Origin: Lysobacterales bacterium
GTDB taxonomy: Bacteria > Pseudomonadota > Gammaproteobacteria > Xanthomonadales > Marinicellaceae
Direction: 5' to 3'
NCBI GenBank assembly: GCA_027083915.1
Contig: JALWML010000481.1
Coordinates: 1 to 11,868 of the forward strand
Length of the DNA stretch: 11,868 nt
The notes beneath the pieces are model-generated. The model was not told the origin of the DNA, searched no databases, and was given only the letters and a program-made list of their open reading frames with translations. The first letter of the stretch is position 1, and every line of letters starts with the position of its first letter. The translations under genes and the position numbers were made by a program. Of the stretch, positions 1-8,155 are shown one piece after another.

Positions 1-1788
1 TGAAGTTATGCCGGCAACAGCGGGTGTTGAATGGGATGTTCCTGAAGAAGCTGAGAAAGTTGTTTGTCCAGATGGTTCGTATTGGTCACAAACCCCTCCC
101 CCTGTATAACCAACATTTGTACTGGCGGTTCCTTGTATATGAGTGCCCGGGGCAATTATTTCAGGCTTTACACGACCACCCGGAACAGGGCCACGACTTG
201 AAAACGAAATAATATCCATGGCATTATCAGCACCTGATGGTCCAATTGCACAACCATCTGTCCAGTTTCCATTTTCATCTGTTGGTCTTTGATTCTCTGA
301 AGCACCAACGGTAATCATGTTTTTACCATTACCCGGTGTTCCGACAGTTGATGCTCCAGAGCCGTCGTTTCCTGCGGCAAAAACCATTATCATTTGTTGG
401 TTTCCTGCTTCGGTTAAATCGGCGTCTCTCACCCCTGTATCAAAAGCTTGTGAAGAAGAATCATAAGTTCCTGCACAACCTCCACAACCCCATGAGTTGC
501 TTGAAATCAAACTGCCAGCATCTTGCTGTGACTTGATTAACCCTGCATCTGTGCCTCCACAAGAACTAAGATCAAACCCTGCCGCATCAAATATTCGTGT
601 GCCTGCTAAGCGAGTAAAAGGATTAATTCCTTGACCTCTTTGATAACCATTTGGATCACGAAAGGGAAACCCTGCTCGTTGATCATAACCCCCTACAATA
701 TTTATATTAATATGACCATGTCCATCAATACCTTCTCCGGTTGGGTCACTGGTACAGTTATTAACATGATCTAATCGTGTCGTTACACCATCACCATTTT
801 GAGTTAATGTTACATCTCCTGCTCCATTGGCGACAGAACCATTACCAATGCCATCATCAACCACATCAACTAAAGGATAATCGTTGGGATTTGTACTGAA
901 TCCTTTTCCTGTTAACCATGGTAAGTAACCAGTACCTGATGGTCCTGAGTTAGTACCATTTAAATTGCCTGCTACTATTTGAGCTTGGACTTCGTCATTT
1001 AATGTTCTTTCAAAATACTCTTGTACCGAGTAAACATCTGGGCGATTAATCAAAGCCAATAAATCTTTCTGTTTTACGATAACCGTTATGTTTTCATATT
1101 TTAAAACACGGCTCCATGGCATAATTGTTTTTAATGCCTTACTTTGAACAAGTTGTTTTGTTGTTCTGTTATTAGGCTGATTAATGATTTGTATATTAAC
1201 CTTAATTGCTTCTTCTTTGTCTGTTGCAGTATTGGTGTTATTTAAGCGTGACTCTATAGAAGCACCCATTTTAAAAAAAGGTTGGTACGGTAATTCTGCA
1301 CGCAAAAACTTCTCTTTTTGAACTTTTGTCTTTAATGCTGCACGACTTGCATCATCAACCCATACTAAGTAAGCATTGTTTCTAATATAGTGAATAGGTT
1401 TTAGACCTGTTTCTTGAATATTGTCTAACCACTCTTGCTGAATTGGGCCAATAAACTGAACTAAGTGAAGACCCTCTCCGCTGGTTTGAGAATTGTCCAA
1501 CCTGAACTGAGCCGGAATGCTTGATAATCCTAGCGAAGGGTCAATTTTTTGAGCATCAAACTCTATTGTCGGATTAATTATTGATGTTTTTTCAGCCTGT
1601 TTTGAACCCAAAGAATAAAAAACCGTTGATCCCATTCTGTACAAATTGAATGAACCATATTTATATTCAATAGTAGCATTGGGCACATTTTTTGCTAAAT
1701 CATTCGGTGCGGTAAACCAAATGTCCTTTGCAAAGAGTTGTGTGCTTATTAGTAGTAATATAAGCACAAATATTTTGTTGGTGGTCAT
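1..1788 (-). CDS. Secreted S8 (subtilisin-family) serine protease, C-terminus cut by window edge
   Basis: The frame is open from ATG at 1788 to the left edge (596 codons, no stop), so the 3' end is missing. Residues 1-20 form a signal peptide (Lys5, a run of Leu/Ile, then LFA before Lys21), so export is predicted. Residues about 105-150 (LHLVQFIGP, then NAYLVWV) resemble the I9-like propeptide of KP-43-type subtilases, and about 190-260 may be a second propeptide-like segment. The catalytic triad is visible: Asp311 in VDVVDDGIG, His357 in DGHGHI and Ser585 in GTSHSTPAVAG. The oxyanion Asn is Asn431 in SSNSWG. All six cysteines seen (345, 410, 435, 438, 513, 567) lie in the catalytic domain and could form up to three disulfides, as expected for an exported enzyme. 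The His motif reads GHGHI instead of the usual GHGTH. The start is supported by a GAGAG purine run about 7 bases upstream. It is likely its own transcription unit, 265 bases after the preceding gene. Family assignment is secure; the substrate is unknown. Confidence 0.93.
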   Translation of the reverse strand, partial: MTTNKIFVLILLLISTQLFAKDIWFTAPNDLAKNVPNATIEYKYGSFNLYRMGSTVFYSLGSKQAEKTSIINPTIEFDAQKIDPSLGLSSIPAQFRLDNSQTSGEGLHLVQFIGPIQQEWLDNIQETGLKPIHYIRNNAYLVWVDDASRAALKTKVQKEKFLRAELPYQPFFKMGASIESRLNNTNTATDKEEAIKVNIQIINQPNNRTTKQLVQSKALKTIMPWSRVLKYENITVIVKQKDLLALINRPDVYSVQEYFERTLNDEVQAQIVAGNLNGTNSGPSGTGYLPWLTGKGFSTNPNDYPLVDVVDDGIGNGSVANGAGDVTLTQNGDGVTTRLDHVNNCTSDPTGEGIDGHGHININIVGGYDQRAGFPFRDPNGYQRGQGINPFTRLAGTRIFDAAGFDLSSCGGTDAGLIKSQQDAGSLISSNSWGCGGCAGTYDSSSQAFDTGVRDADLTEAGNQQMIMVFAAGNDGSGASTVGTPGNGKNMITVGASENQRPTDENGNWTDGCAIGPSGADNAMDIISFSSRGPVPGGRVKPEIIAPGTHIQGTASTNVGYTGGGVCDQYEPSGQTTFSASSGTSHSTPAVAGITS

Positions 1789-1833
1789 GTTTATTCTCTC
1801 AATAAATGTGTTGTTAATGTCCTCTCGAGTGCC

Positions 1834-1861
1834 TTTATATTGCTTAATAGCCACACATTAA
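1834..1861 (-). promoter_or_regulatory. Candidate sigma-70-like promoter for the S8 protease
   Basis: Read on the minus strand, TTAATG (1861-1856), a 16-base spacer and TATAAA (1839-1834) lie about 45 bases upstream of the protease ATG. The -10 box matches consensus at five of six positions, but the -35 box is weak. In AT-rich DNA such matches arise by chance, so this is only the best candidate in the gap. Confidence 0.25.
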
Positions 1862-1904
1862 TCGCCCCCTTTTTTCCTTTAAACAATACACTCGACCGAA
1901 GATT

Positions 1905-1933
1905 GCAAAACAAATTTCCCACCTTTGTTTTGC
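1905..1933. repeat. Perfect 10-bp inverted repeat, 9-base loop, upstream of the S8 protease
   Basis: GCAAAACAAA at 1905-1914 pairs exactly with TTTGTTTTGC at 1924-1933 around the loop TTTCCCACC. It lies 117-145 bases upstream of the protease start and about 120 bases beyond the symporter stop. It could be an operator, a transcript-end hairpin or a leader structure. On the minus strand no clear U-run follows the stem (AATCTTCGG comes next), so it is not a textbook intrinsic terminator. Confidence 0.6.
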
Positions 1934-1934
1934 C

Positions 1935-1951
1935 TACAGAAATCATCTGTA
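1935..1951. repeat. Short inverted repeat TACAGA/TCTGTA next to the longer one
   Basis: TACAGA at 1935-1940 and TCTGTA at 1946-1951 form a 6-bp perfect stem around a 5-base loop. Past a C/A mismatch, C1933 and G1953 can also pair. It almost abuts the 10-bp inverted repeat, giving two hairpins in tandem in the only sizeable intergenic gap. Alone, a repeat this short could be chance. Confidence 0.4.
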
Positions 1952-2053
1952 AGCTTTAATATACAAAAAGCCGATAGAATTTACACTTTTTCTTTCATTT
2001 TTTTTGATTTAACCTTGAGTTTATAGGCTTTGTACCCGCAAAAACTACGATAC

Positions 2054-3541
2054 TCATTCAGCCAGCTTGTAAGAGTGCTTTTTTGTCAGCAAGAAAAGAC
2101 CAATAAACATAATTATTCCATTAAGTAACAACAACTCAAAACCAAACTTATAGCCGCCAAGCAACTGTACCGAATTTACATCTATTATATAAGTTAGTAT
2201 AGGAGCTAAAACAGCAATAAAAGGAACAAACTTATCGTTGATTTTTTTTCTTGTTAACAGCCCGAATGCAAACATGCCGAGTATTGGTCCATAGGTAAAC
2301 CCGGCAACTCGAAATAGGTTGTGAATAGCGGAGGCCTCCATAAAATAACGAAACATGAGAATAGTGGCAAAAATAGCAAGTGTGAAACCTATATGAATTG
2401 CTATGCGCTGTGATTTTTGCACATTAACCTTGTCTAAAATATCAATACAAAAAGAAGTGGTTAATGACGTCAATGCCGAATCCGCACTCGAATAAGCTGC
2501 AGCTAATAAACCAATTAAAAAAACAACCCCGAGATAAGCTGGCAAATGATTTAAAGCAAGGGCGGGGAAAACTTTATCCGTTATAATTTTTCCTGTATCT
2601 GCATTAAGTGGCAAATTAATACCTTGTTTGGCAGAATAGATATACAACAATGCACCTAATGCCATTATCATAATATTGACAATAACCAAAACCACAAAAA
2701 ACCATTTCATGTTTTTTTGAGACTCTTTTAGGGTTTTACAACTCAAGTTTTTTTGCATCATGTCTTGGTCTAGCCCTGTCATCACTATTGCCATAAATGC
2801 CCCACCTAAAAATAACTTAAAAAAGTTTAACTTGTCCGACCACCCCCTTTCGAAGAAAAAGGTTTGTGAATAATCGCTGTTTTTTATTGCAGTTATTGCG
2901 GAAGAAAAACCCATACCTAGTTGTGAAGTCATGGTAATAAAAGCAACAACAACAGCAGCAATCATAAAAAAGGTTTGCAGTGTATCTGTCCATATGATTG
3001 TTTTTATTCCCGCTTTGACGGTATAACTCCATATTAAAAATAAACTAAACAGTACAGTTAACCAAAAAGGGATTCCAAAATGGACAAAAACAAAATCATG
3101 CAAAACCATGGTCATCAAATACATGCGAAATGAAGCCCCTATTATTCGTGAAAGAATAAAAAAAACAGAGCCTGTCTTTTGCGAATAAAACCCAAAACGC
3201 TGATTAAGGTAACCATAAATTGATATGAGATTGCGCCTATAATATAAAGGCAACAAAACATACATGATGAATAAATACCCAAAAGCATAGCCCATTATCA
3301 TCTGTATATAAGAAAAAGAAGCACTATAGACAGAACCCGGCAAAGAGATAAAGGTAACCCCAGATAAGGAGGCTCCAACCATTCCAAAAGCAACGACAAA
3401 CCACGGTGATTGTTTGTGTCCATTGAAAAAATCAAGGTTATCTGCTCCCTTTGATGTTTTAATTGATATTAATGACAAAAGGGCAAAATAACCAACTATT
3501 ACCATTAATAACACCATCGGTGTTAAGTTCAAGTCACTCAT
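2054..3541 (-). CDS. Sodium:solute symporter (SSS/SSF family)
   Basis: This 495-residue inner-membrane protein is of normal length for the Na+-coupled symporter family, with about 13 hydrophobic segments throughout. Family signatures include FGMVGASLSG (residues 52-61), YLNQRFG (111-117), the motif around KAGIKTIIWTDTLQ (176-189), and AAAYSSADSALTSL (347-360), where Ser/Thr side chains help form the Na2 site in characterised relatives. The substrate cannot be read from the sequence; family members carry sugars, sialic acid, amino acids, acetate and others. No small DUF485/DUF4212-type partner is encoded beside it, which argues against the acetate-type branch. The ATG overlaps the stop codon of the upstream hydrolase by four bases (ATGA), and a weak AAGAA sits upstream, so translation is probably coupled. 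It appears to be the last gene of the gyrB-led string. Confidence 0.92.
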   Translation of the reverse strand: MSDLNLTPMVLLMVIVGYFALLSLISIKTSKGADNLDFFNGHKQSPWFVVAFGMVGASLSGVTFISLPGSVYSASFSYIQMIMGYAFGYLFIMYVLLPLYYRRNLISIYGYLNQRFGFYSQKTGSVFFILSRIIGASFRMYLMTMVLHDFVFVHFGIPFWLTVLFSLFLIWSYTVKAGIKTIIWTDTLQTFFMIAAVVVAFITMTSQLGMGFSSAITAIKNSDYSQTFFFERGWSDKLNFFKLFLGGAFMAIVMTGLDQDMMQKNLSCKTLKESQKNMKWFFVVLVIVNIMIMALGALLYIYSAKQGINLPLNADTGKIITDKVFPALALNHLPAYLGVVFLIGLLAAAYSSADSALTSLTTSFCIDILDKVNVQKSQRIAIHIGFTLAIFATILMFRYFMEASAIHNLFRVAGFTYGPILGMFAFGLLTRKKINDKFVPFIAVLAPILTYIIDVNSVQLLGGYKFGFELLLLNGIIMFIGLFLLTKKHSYKLAE

Positions 3542-4386
3542 TTCAAAAATTTCTTAATGGCTTGAAAAACCTCTTGTGCATTATCCATATGTAAGTGATG
3601 GTGCCCTTTTATTTTTATGGTTTGCTCCGCATTGAGCTTTTCAATTCGCTGCTCGAAACTTGGATACTGTAATGCATAAGACAATGGCTGCGCAATGATA
3701 AGCTGAGTCGGTGGTTTTTTACTGGTTAAAATATCTTGCACAACCTCTTCAGTAAAGCGAATCAAACTACCCATACGTAAACGCTTATCTGTGCGGAACC
3801 TATAACCTTTTTTAGTTTTTTTAAGGCCTCTTATAACCATCGGTCTCAAGATGTCTGCATCCATTGGTGTTGCTTTTTGGCGAATTTTTAGAGCCTCTTC
3901 AACTGTAGGGTAAAAGTGCCTGTGTTTAGTTGTGTGTAACTTCCACTGTTTTAAAGACTCCCTTAGGTTTTTTGCTGCACTGCCTTTTTCATAAGCAGGG
4001 ACAGGGCCCAAATTTTCAATAAGTATTTGTTTGGCTATGTTTTCAGGATAAGCTGCACAATACATCATGGACATTGCCGCGCCCATTGAGTGTCCAAGCA
4101 AAATACAATTTTGCCATTTTAACTGTTCAATAACATCATGAACATCGATTACAAAATCAGCAAAGTGGGCAAAATGTCCCTCTGCGCGGTGTGTCGACTT
4201 ACCGTGACCTGCAAAATCTATAGCAATAACTTCATATCCCACATTAGCAAGTAACGGTGCAAGTTGGGTAAATGAAGCCGCATTATCGAGCCAGCCATGC
4301 AAAGCAAGTATTTTTTTTGGATTGCCTTTTCCCCAGCAAAGACCTTTTATTTTCCCAAACCGTATAGGGATTGTAATTTTTTTCAT
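3538..4386 (-). CDS. Alpha/beta hydrolase, SERHL (serine hydrolase-like) type
   Basis: This 282-residue protein is a full-length alpha/beta hydrolase without a signal peptide, so probably cytoplasmic. LALHGWLDNAASF (residues 28-40) is the oxyanion-hole region and is characteristic of the SERHL/kraken-like branch. The nucleophile elbow is GHSMG with Ser100. The catalytic His lies in the GHHHLHMDN stretch (261-269), probably one of its last two histidines. The acid residue is not obvious; Glu124 or an Asp later in the fold are candidates. The substrate is unknown; relatives are poorly characterised esterases or peptidases. The ATG overlaps the uppP stop by four bases (ATGA), and the symporter start overlaps its own stop in the same way, so all three are likely translated in a coupled manner. 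Confidence 0.9.
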   Translation of the reverse strand: MKKITIPIRFGKIKGLCWGKGNPKKILALHGWLDNAASFTQLAPLLANVGYEVIAIDFAGHGKSTHRAEGHFAHFADFVIDVHDVIEQLKWQNCILLGHSMGAAMSMMYCAAYPENIAKQILIENLGPVPAYEKGSAAKNLRESLKQWKLHTTKHRHFYPTVEEALKIRQKATPMDADILRPMVIRGLKKTKKGYRFRTDKRLRMGSLIRFTEEVVQDILTSKKPPTQLIIAQPLSYALQYPSFEQRIEKLNAEQTIKIKGHHHLHMDNAQEVFQAIKKFLK

Positions 4387-5165
4387 AACATAGTGATAAT
4401 TAAAATAGCCAAGCCTATTCTATACCAAAGAAAAACACTTATTGGAATTTGCTCTATCAATTTTAAAAATAATTTAATGGACAATAACGAGGTAATAAAG
4501 CTAACAACAAAAACAATTGTTGTACCCATTACATGGTAATCGCTTGGCTCTTTTATTAACTTTAAAAAACCATAAGCCGTTGTCATTAATAAAGCAGGAA
4601 TTGCCATTAAAAAAGAAAAGTTTGCCGCTTTTGTTCGATTAAATCCCATTCCCATCGCTGCACTCATGGTAACTCCTGAACGTGATGCTCCAGGGATTAA
4701 AGCACAAATTTGAGCAAAACCTATAATAACCGCTTGTTTGAGATTTATTTCTTTAGATTTTGGATGTGTTATTTTATTTTTTTGTACAATGTCTGATAAA
4801 TACAACAATACACCAAATACAATGCTTGAAATAGCAAAAACAAGGGTATTTGAACGCAAACTACTTTCTATATAGTCTTTAAACACATAGCCAAAAACAG
4901 CTAAGGGAACACTTGCTAGTGCTAATTTTATAAATAAGTCCCAGTTTTTGCCTGTAAAAAGTTTTTTGAGTTCTGCTTTAAAATACCATAAAACGGCAAG
5001 CAAAGACCCTCCATGGGCAGCAATATCCATTACCAAACCTTGATCTTGCCAATTCATCCACTTTGACACCAATATTAAGTGCGCCGATGATGAAATTGGC
5101 AAGTATTCTGTTAGTCCTTGGATAATTGCCAAGACCAGCCACTGAATTAAATTTGGTTCTGTCAC
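4383..5165 (-). CDS. uppP: Undecaprenyl-diphosphatase (UppP/BacA)
   Basis: UppP removes a phosphate from undecaprenyl diphosphate, recycling the lipid carrier used for peptidoglycan and surface polysaccharides; high dosage gives bacitracin resistance. The 260-residue polytopic inner-membrane protein is near the usual length. The family motifs are present: QGLTEYLPISSSAH (residues 16-29), corresponding to the (E/Q)xxxE box with Gln16, Glu20 and His29, and PGASRSGVT (158-166) with catalytic Arg162. The first acidic position of the box is Gln where E. coli has Glu17, a variant allowed in the family. The start codon is GTG (5165-5163), two bases after the stop of the upstream TPR gene, with only a weak GGA upstream, suggesting coupling. 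The GTG start is preferred because QWLVLAIIQG follows directly, as in homologues. Confidence 0.95.
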   Translation of the reverse strand: MTEPNLIQWLVLAIIQGLTEYLPISSSAHLILVSKWMNWQDQGLVMDIAAHGGSLLAVLWYFKAELKKLFTGKNWDLFIKLALASVPLAVFGYVFKDYIESSLRSNTLVFAISSIVFGVLLYLSDIVQKNKITHPKSKEINLKQAVIIGFAQICALIPGASRSGVTMSAAMGMGFNRTKAANFSFLMAIPALLMTTAYGFLKLIKEPSDYHVMGTTIVFVVSFITSLLSIKLFLKLIEQIPISVFLWYRIGLAILIITML

Positions 5166-5167
5166 GC

Positions 5168-7189
5168 TTAGTTATCCATAAAATCTTTATAATTCTTCCA
5201 GTGATTCTTAGGAAACAATGATTTTCGCCAAAACTTTTGTTGCTTTTCTTCTGTTTTACCAAGAGGTTTTTCAAATACTTTTTCTAGGATTTTCATTGTT
5301 TCCTTGTCATTGTCTAGCCACTTATCTGTATCTATTTCTATAATATTTAATCCTAAACTTTGAGCTTGTTCAACTGCTTTTTTCCATTGATTACTTGGTA
5401 TTGGCTCTTCTCCAAAAACCTCTTGATTTAACTGAATATCCTTTTCTTCTCTGCTAAGTACTATAATATTTGCCTTTGGAAATATCTTTTTTATTGTAAC
5501 TAACTGATTCGGATTGAAATACATACAATCAGCAAAAAGAGTGTCTTGTGCAACACTTGTTTTTAATGCATGTGCTGTTTTATGGTATTTGTTTCTTTCA
5601 ACAGCAACACCTTCGTCGTTTAAATTCTCCAAAGCTATAATGTCTTGTTTAGCATACAGAACATCGGGACGACCTAGAGATATTAAGCGATCATTAAGAA
5701 CAATAACGTTTTCTTTATTTAGCCAATTAATAAAATTATTCAAACCCGTACTTTGCAGACCAATAACAAAAACAGGGTCTTTTAAATCATCTTTCACTGT
5801 GCTGGTGAATTTTTGAACGTGCTTCACCTCTTCTTCTGTTAATAAGTCAATTTTTGTAGGTGTAATTTCTTGTTGTTTTGTTTTATCCTTAAAAACCTTA
5901 AAAGCTTTTTTGTGCTTTTTTAATTTATCTAAAATCAAACCATGCTGTAACCTGAAGGTTTTTTTATAAATTTCTGAATACTTATCATAATCCAGGTTTT
6001 TAAGTTTTTTCAACGCTTTGTCTTTTTTGTCCTGAAACAATAATGCGGTTAAATTTAATAAAGTCGCCTCTGCATGTTCTGGTCTTATGGATAATACTTC
6101 TTTTGTTGCTTTTTCTGCTTTTTTAAACTTTTCTTCTTGCAAATAACATCGAGCGATTCCTAATAATGAGGCTATGTATTTACTGTTGTTGTTTTTTACT
6201 TTTTTGTATTTTTGTTTCGCTTTTTTTGTCTCTCCTTTAAGCTCGTATAGTTCTCCTAAACGGTAATCTTTTGTTTTTTCAGTTAAAGGAGTTTTCGTTT
6301 CTTTATAAAACTTTATGGCCGCATCTTGTTGGCCAAGTTTTGCTAAAGATTCAACAAATGCTAATCGCCAAGAAATCGGCGCAATGCCAACGCTTAAGGC
6401 TTTTCTTAAATGTTCAAGGGCTATTCTTATGTTGTTTTTTTCATAGAATAACAACCCTAGTGCCGCTGTTCCCTCTCGGGTGTTTGGGTATTGATTGTTA
6501 TAAGCAATTATTAGTTTTTCAGCACTAGCTATGTCACCTGTTTTAATTTTTGACATGCCTAAATACAAGCCAGCTAAATCGTTTTCAGGATGCATTGCTA
6601 ATACCTTTTGGTAATAATTTTCTGCAAAACTATAAGCACCAGACTCCAAATAGGCGTCTGCTATTAACAGTTTAATTGAACCTTGCTCTGGGTAATCTTT
6701 TTCAATTTTTTTCAAAGTGTTGAGTGCTTTTTCTACTTTGCCGTCATCTATCCACAACCGAGCAAGGTTGACTTGTGCTTCTATTCGTTCTTGATCTATT
6801 CTCAGTGCTGATGAAAAACATTTTTCAGCTTTTCTTTTATCTCCCTTGAGATAATATAAATGGCCTAACGACACATGGGCATGGTATAGATTTGGATTTT
6901 CTTCTATCGCTTTTTCTAATACTTTCGCCGCCTCATCTCCTCGCCCAAGACGAGCAAGAATACTGCCTTTTATTTGTAAAAAGGAAGGTGCTTTTTTATT
7001 AATTTGTATTGCTTTTTCAATTGTTATTAGTGAATCTTCTAGTTTTTGTTGACTCATTTGTGAAACGGCTAGCAAATAGATAACATCTGCATTTTCTGGC
7101 TCTTCGGCTATAATTTCTTCATAGGCTTTATCCGCCTGTTCCCAATTCCCTTTTTTATGATCGTCCATTGCTTGTTCAATTTTATTCAT
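5168..7189 (-). CDS. TPR-repeat protein with degenerate C-terminal sulfotransferase-like domain
   Basis: This protein has 673 residues and no signal peptide. Residues about 1-440 are tandem tetratricopeptide repeats, for example the units around 69-97 and 103-131, forming a helical scaffold for protein binding. Residues about 470-673 resemble the sulfotransferase domain often fused to TPRs in marine gammaproteobacteria: PVFVIGLQSTGLNNF (472-486) sits where the 5'-phosphosulfate loop PxFIVGxPRSGTT is expected, FPKANIIVLSREEKD (570-584) resembles the 3'-phosphate-binding strand, and a WKNY near the C-terminus (664-667) is typical. The key PRSGTT residues are replaced by LQSTGL, so PAPS binding and catalysis are doubtful. 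The region 320-440 is very lysine-rich. ATG 7189 has an AAGAGA ribosome site. The gene follows the YheT-like gene by 12 bases and precedes uppP by two. TPR assignment is certain; the sulfotransferase relation is likely; the function is unknown. Confidence 0.85.
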   Translation of the reverse strand: MNKIEQAMDDHKKGNWEQADKAYEEIIAEEPENADVIYLLAVSQMSQQKLEDSLITIEKAIQINKKAPSFLQIKGSILARLGRGDEAAKVLEKAIEENPNLYHAHVSLGHLYYLKGDKRKAEKCFSSALRIDQERIEAQVNLARLWIDDGKVEKALNTLKKIEKDYPEQGSIKLLIADAYLESGAYSFAENYYQKVLAMHPENDLAGLYLGMSKIKTGDIASAEKLIIAYNNQYPNTREGTAALGLLFYEKNNIRIALEHLRKALSVGIAPISWRLAFVESLAKLGQQDAAIKFYKETKTPLTEKTKDYRLGELYELKGETKKAKQKYKKVKNNNSKYIASLLGIARCYLQEEKFKKAEKATKEVLSIRPEHAEATLLNLTALLFQDKKDKALKKLKNLDYDKYSEIYKKTFRLQHGLILDKLKKHKKAFKVFKDKTKQQEITPTKIDLLTEEEVKHVQKFTSTVKDDLKDPVFVIGLQSTGLNNFINWLNKENVIVLNDRLISLGRPDVLYAKQDIIALENLNDEGVAVERNKYHKTAHALKTSVAQDTLFADCMYFNPNQLVTIKKIFPKANIIVLSREEKDIQLNQEVFGEEPIPSNQWKKAVEQAQSLGLNIIEIDTDKWLDNDKETMKILEKVFEKPLGKTEEKQQKFWRKSLFPKNHWKNYKDFMDN

Positions 7190-7201
7190 TTTCGTCTCTT
7201 T

Positions 7202-8155
7202 TTAACTGTTTTCTAATATGTGCTTTTCTACCCAACTTTGCATGTTCCAGCCTGTAATAAAACCACAGTGTCCGCCATGTTTTGTAATGTACAGTGTTAT
7301 GTTTTGGTTTTCTTCAAGCTCATCAAAATCACTGTACGGAATCACTGGGTCATCCTCAGCCATGAGTATATGAGTAGGTGTTAAAATGCTTTTAACTACC
7401 TGTGTATTAATTTCATAAGCTTTAAAATACTCATCAGTGCTATTATAGTCTGTATTCTTAAGAATCAACACTTCTGTCAACTTATCTAATGACTTAATCT
7501 CTTGATATTGATTGTTATCAAAATTTTCTGGGAAGTTTTTTTCTTTTTTAACTAAGGATTTTTTCCATTTTCTTAAAAAATATTTTGAATACAAGGAGCT
7601 TTTCTCAATCGCCAACATACTATTTTTAGGGTTAATAGGTGGAGATATTGCAAAGACTTTTGTTATTTTAATTCCATATCTTTTAGCATTTGCGGCTACT
7701 CTTAGGGCAAAATTACCTCCTAAGGAAAACCCACAAAGAATTACATTTTTATGAGGGTATAGCTCTGTTACTCTTTTGATAGCTTCACAAACCTCTTCAA
7801 GCCGGCACGAGTGAAACAGTTCTTTATTTAAATGATGGGTCTCTCCATGGTCTCTAAAGTTTAGTCTAAAAATTGTTGAATTTTTGTTTTTATACAGTTC
7901 ATTTGCTAACAGTTGTATATATGTAGATTCTACTGAACCCTCCCAGCCATGAAGAAGTATGTAAAGCTTTTCTGCCTTTTCTTTTTTTGTAACATACCCT
8001 TCTAAAACGGCACTTTTTAAATTAAGCTGTATTTTTTCACTGAATGTTTTTATTGTATTTGAATTAAATATACGCAACAACCTTATTTTAGAGCTCGCTA
8101 AAAAAGATTGTAGGTGTTTGTTCTTGGGCTTTATGCTTGGTTTACATGTAGGCAT
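7202..8155 (-). CDS. YheT/ABHD1-3-family alpha/beta hydrolase
   Basis: The 317-residue protein matches the YheT-type branch of alpha/beta hydrolases (esterase or lipase-like enzymes of unclear substrate). The signature NFRDHGETHHLN (residues 99-110) followed by LFHSC (113-117) is typical of this branch, as is the N-terminal KHLQSFL (13-19), comparable to NCHLQTM in E. coli YheT. The triad is Ser144 in CGFSLGGN, an Asp in EDDPVIP (Asp268 or Asp269) and His296 in GGHCGF; the oxyanion region is LLHGWEGS (67-74). There is no signal peptide. The start overlaps the end of the acyltransferase gene by 14 bases and has no clear Shine-Dalgarno sequence, which suggests re-initiation by coupled ribosomes. 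A second, unrelated alpha/beta hydrolase lies two genes further on. Confidence 0.9.
   Translation of the reverse strand: MPTCKPSIKPKNKHLQSFLASSKIRLLRIFNSNTIKTFSEKIQLNLKSAVLEGYVTKKEKAEKLYILLHGWEGSVESTYIQLLANELYKNKNSTIFRLNFRDHGETHHLNKELFHSCRLEEVCEAIKRVTELYPHKNVILCGFSLGGNFALRVAANAKRYGIKITKVFAISPPINPKNSMLAIEKSSLYSKYFLRKWKKSLVKKEKNFPENFDNNQYQEIKSLDKLTEVLILKNTDYNSTDEYFKAYEINTQVVKSILTPTHILMAEDDPVIPYSDFDELEENQNITLYITKHGGHCGFITGWNMQSWVEKHILENS

Noticed and set aside
24..536. Plus-strand open frames at 24-212 and 336-536
   Set aside because: They lie antisense to the conserved catalytic domain of the S8 protease, which stays open and carries the family motifs; the plus-strand translations have no recognisable features.
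1646..1861. Plus-strand 71-codon frame over the protease start and upstream gap
   Set aside because: It is antisense to the signal peptide region; the hydrophobic look comes from the reverse reading of AT-rich signal-peptide codons.
1905..1933. Intrinsic terminator call for the inverted repeat
   Set aside because: The stem is AT-rich and is not followed by a U-tract on the minus strand, so it is kept as an inverted repeat of unknown role.
2817..3032. Minus-strand frame with a run of six cysteines
   Set aside because: It is an out-of-frame reading of the Ala-Val-Val-Val-Ala codons of the symporter around 2945-2965, not a cysteine-rich peptide gene.
5514..5816. Plus-strand 100-codon frame inside the TPR gene
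   Set aside because: It is a shadow of the sulfotransferase-like region, with no motif, no ribosome site and no neighbours on that strand.
7806..7818. Possible second parS site (CACGAGTGAAACA)
   Set aside because: Only the right half GTGAAACA matches; the CACGTG core is interrupted by an extra base and the left arm is absent.
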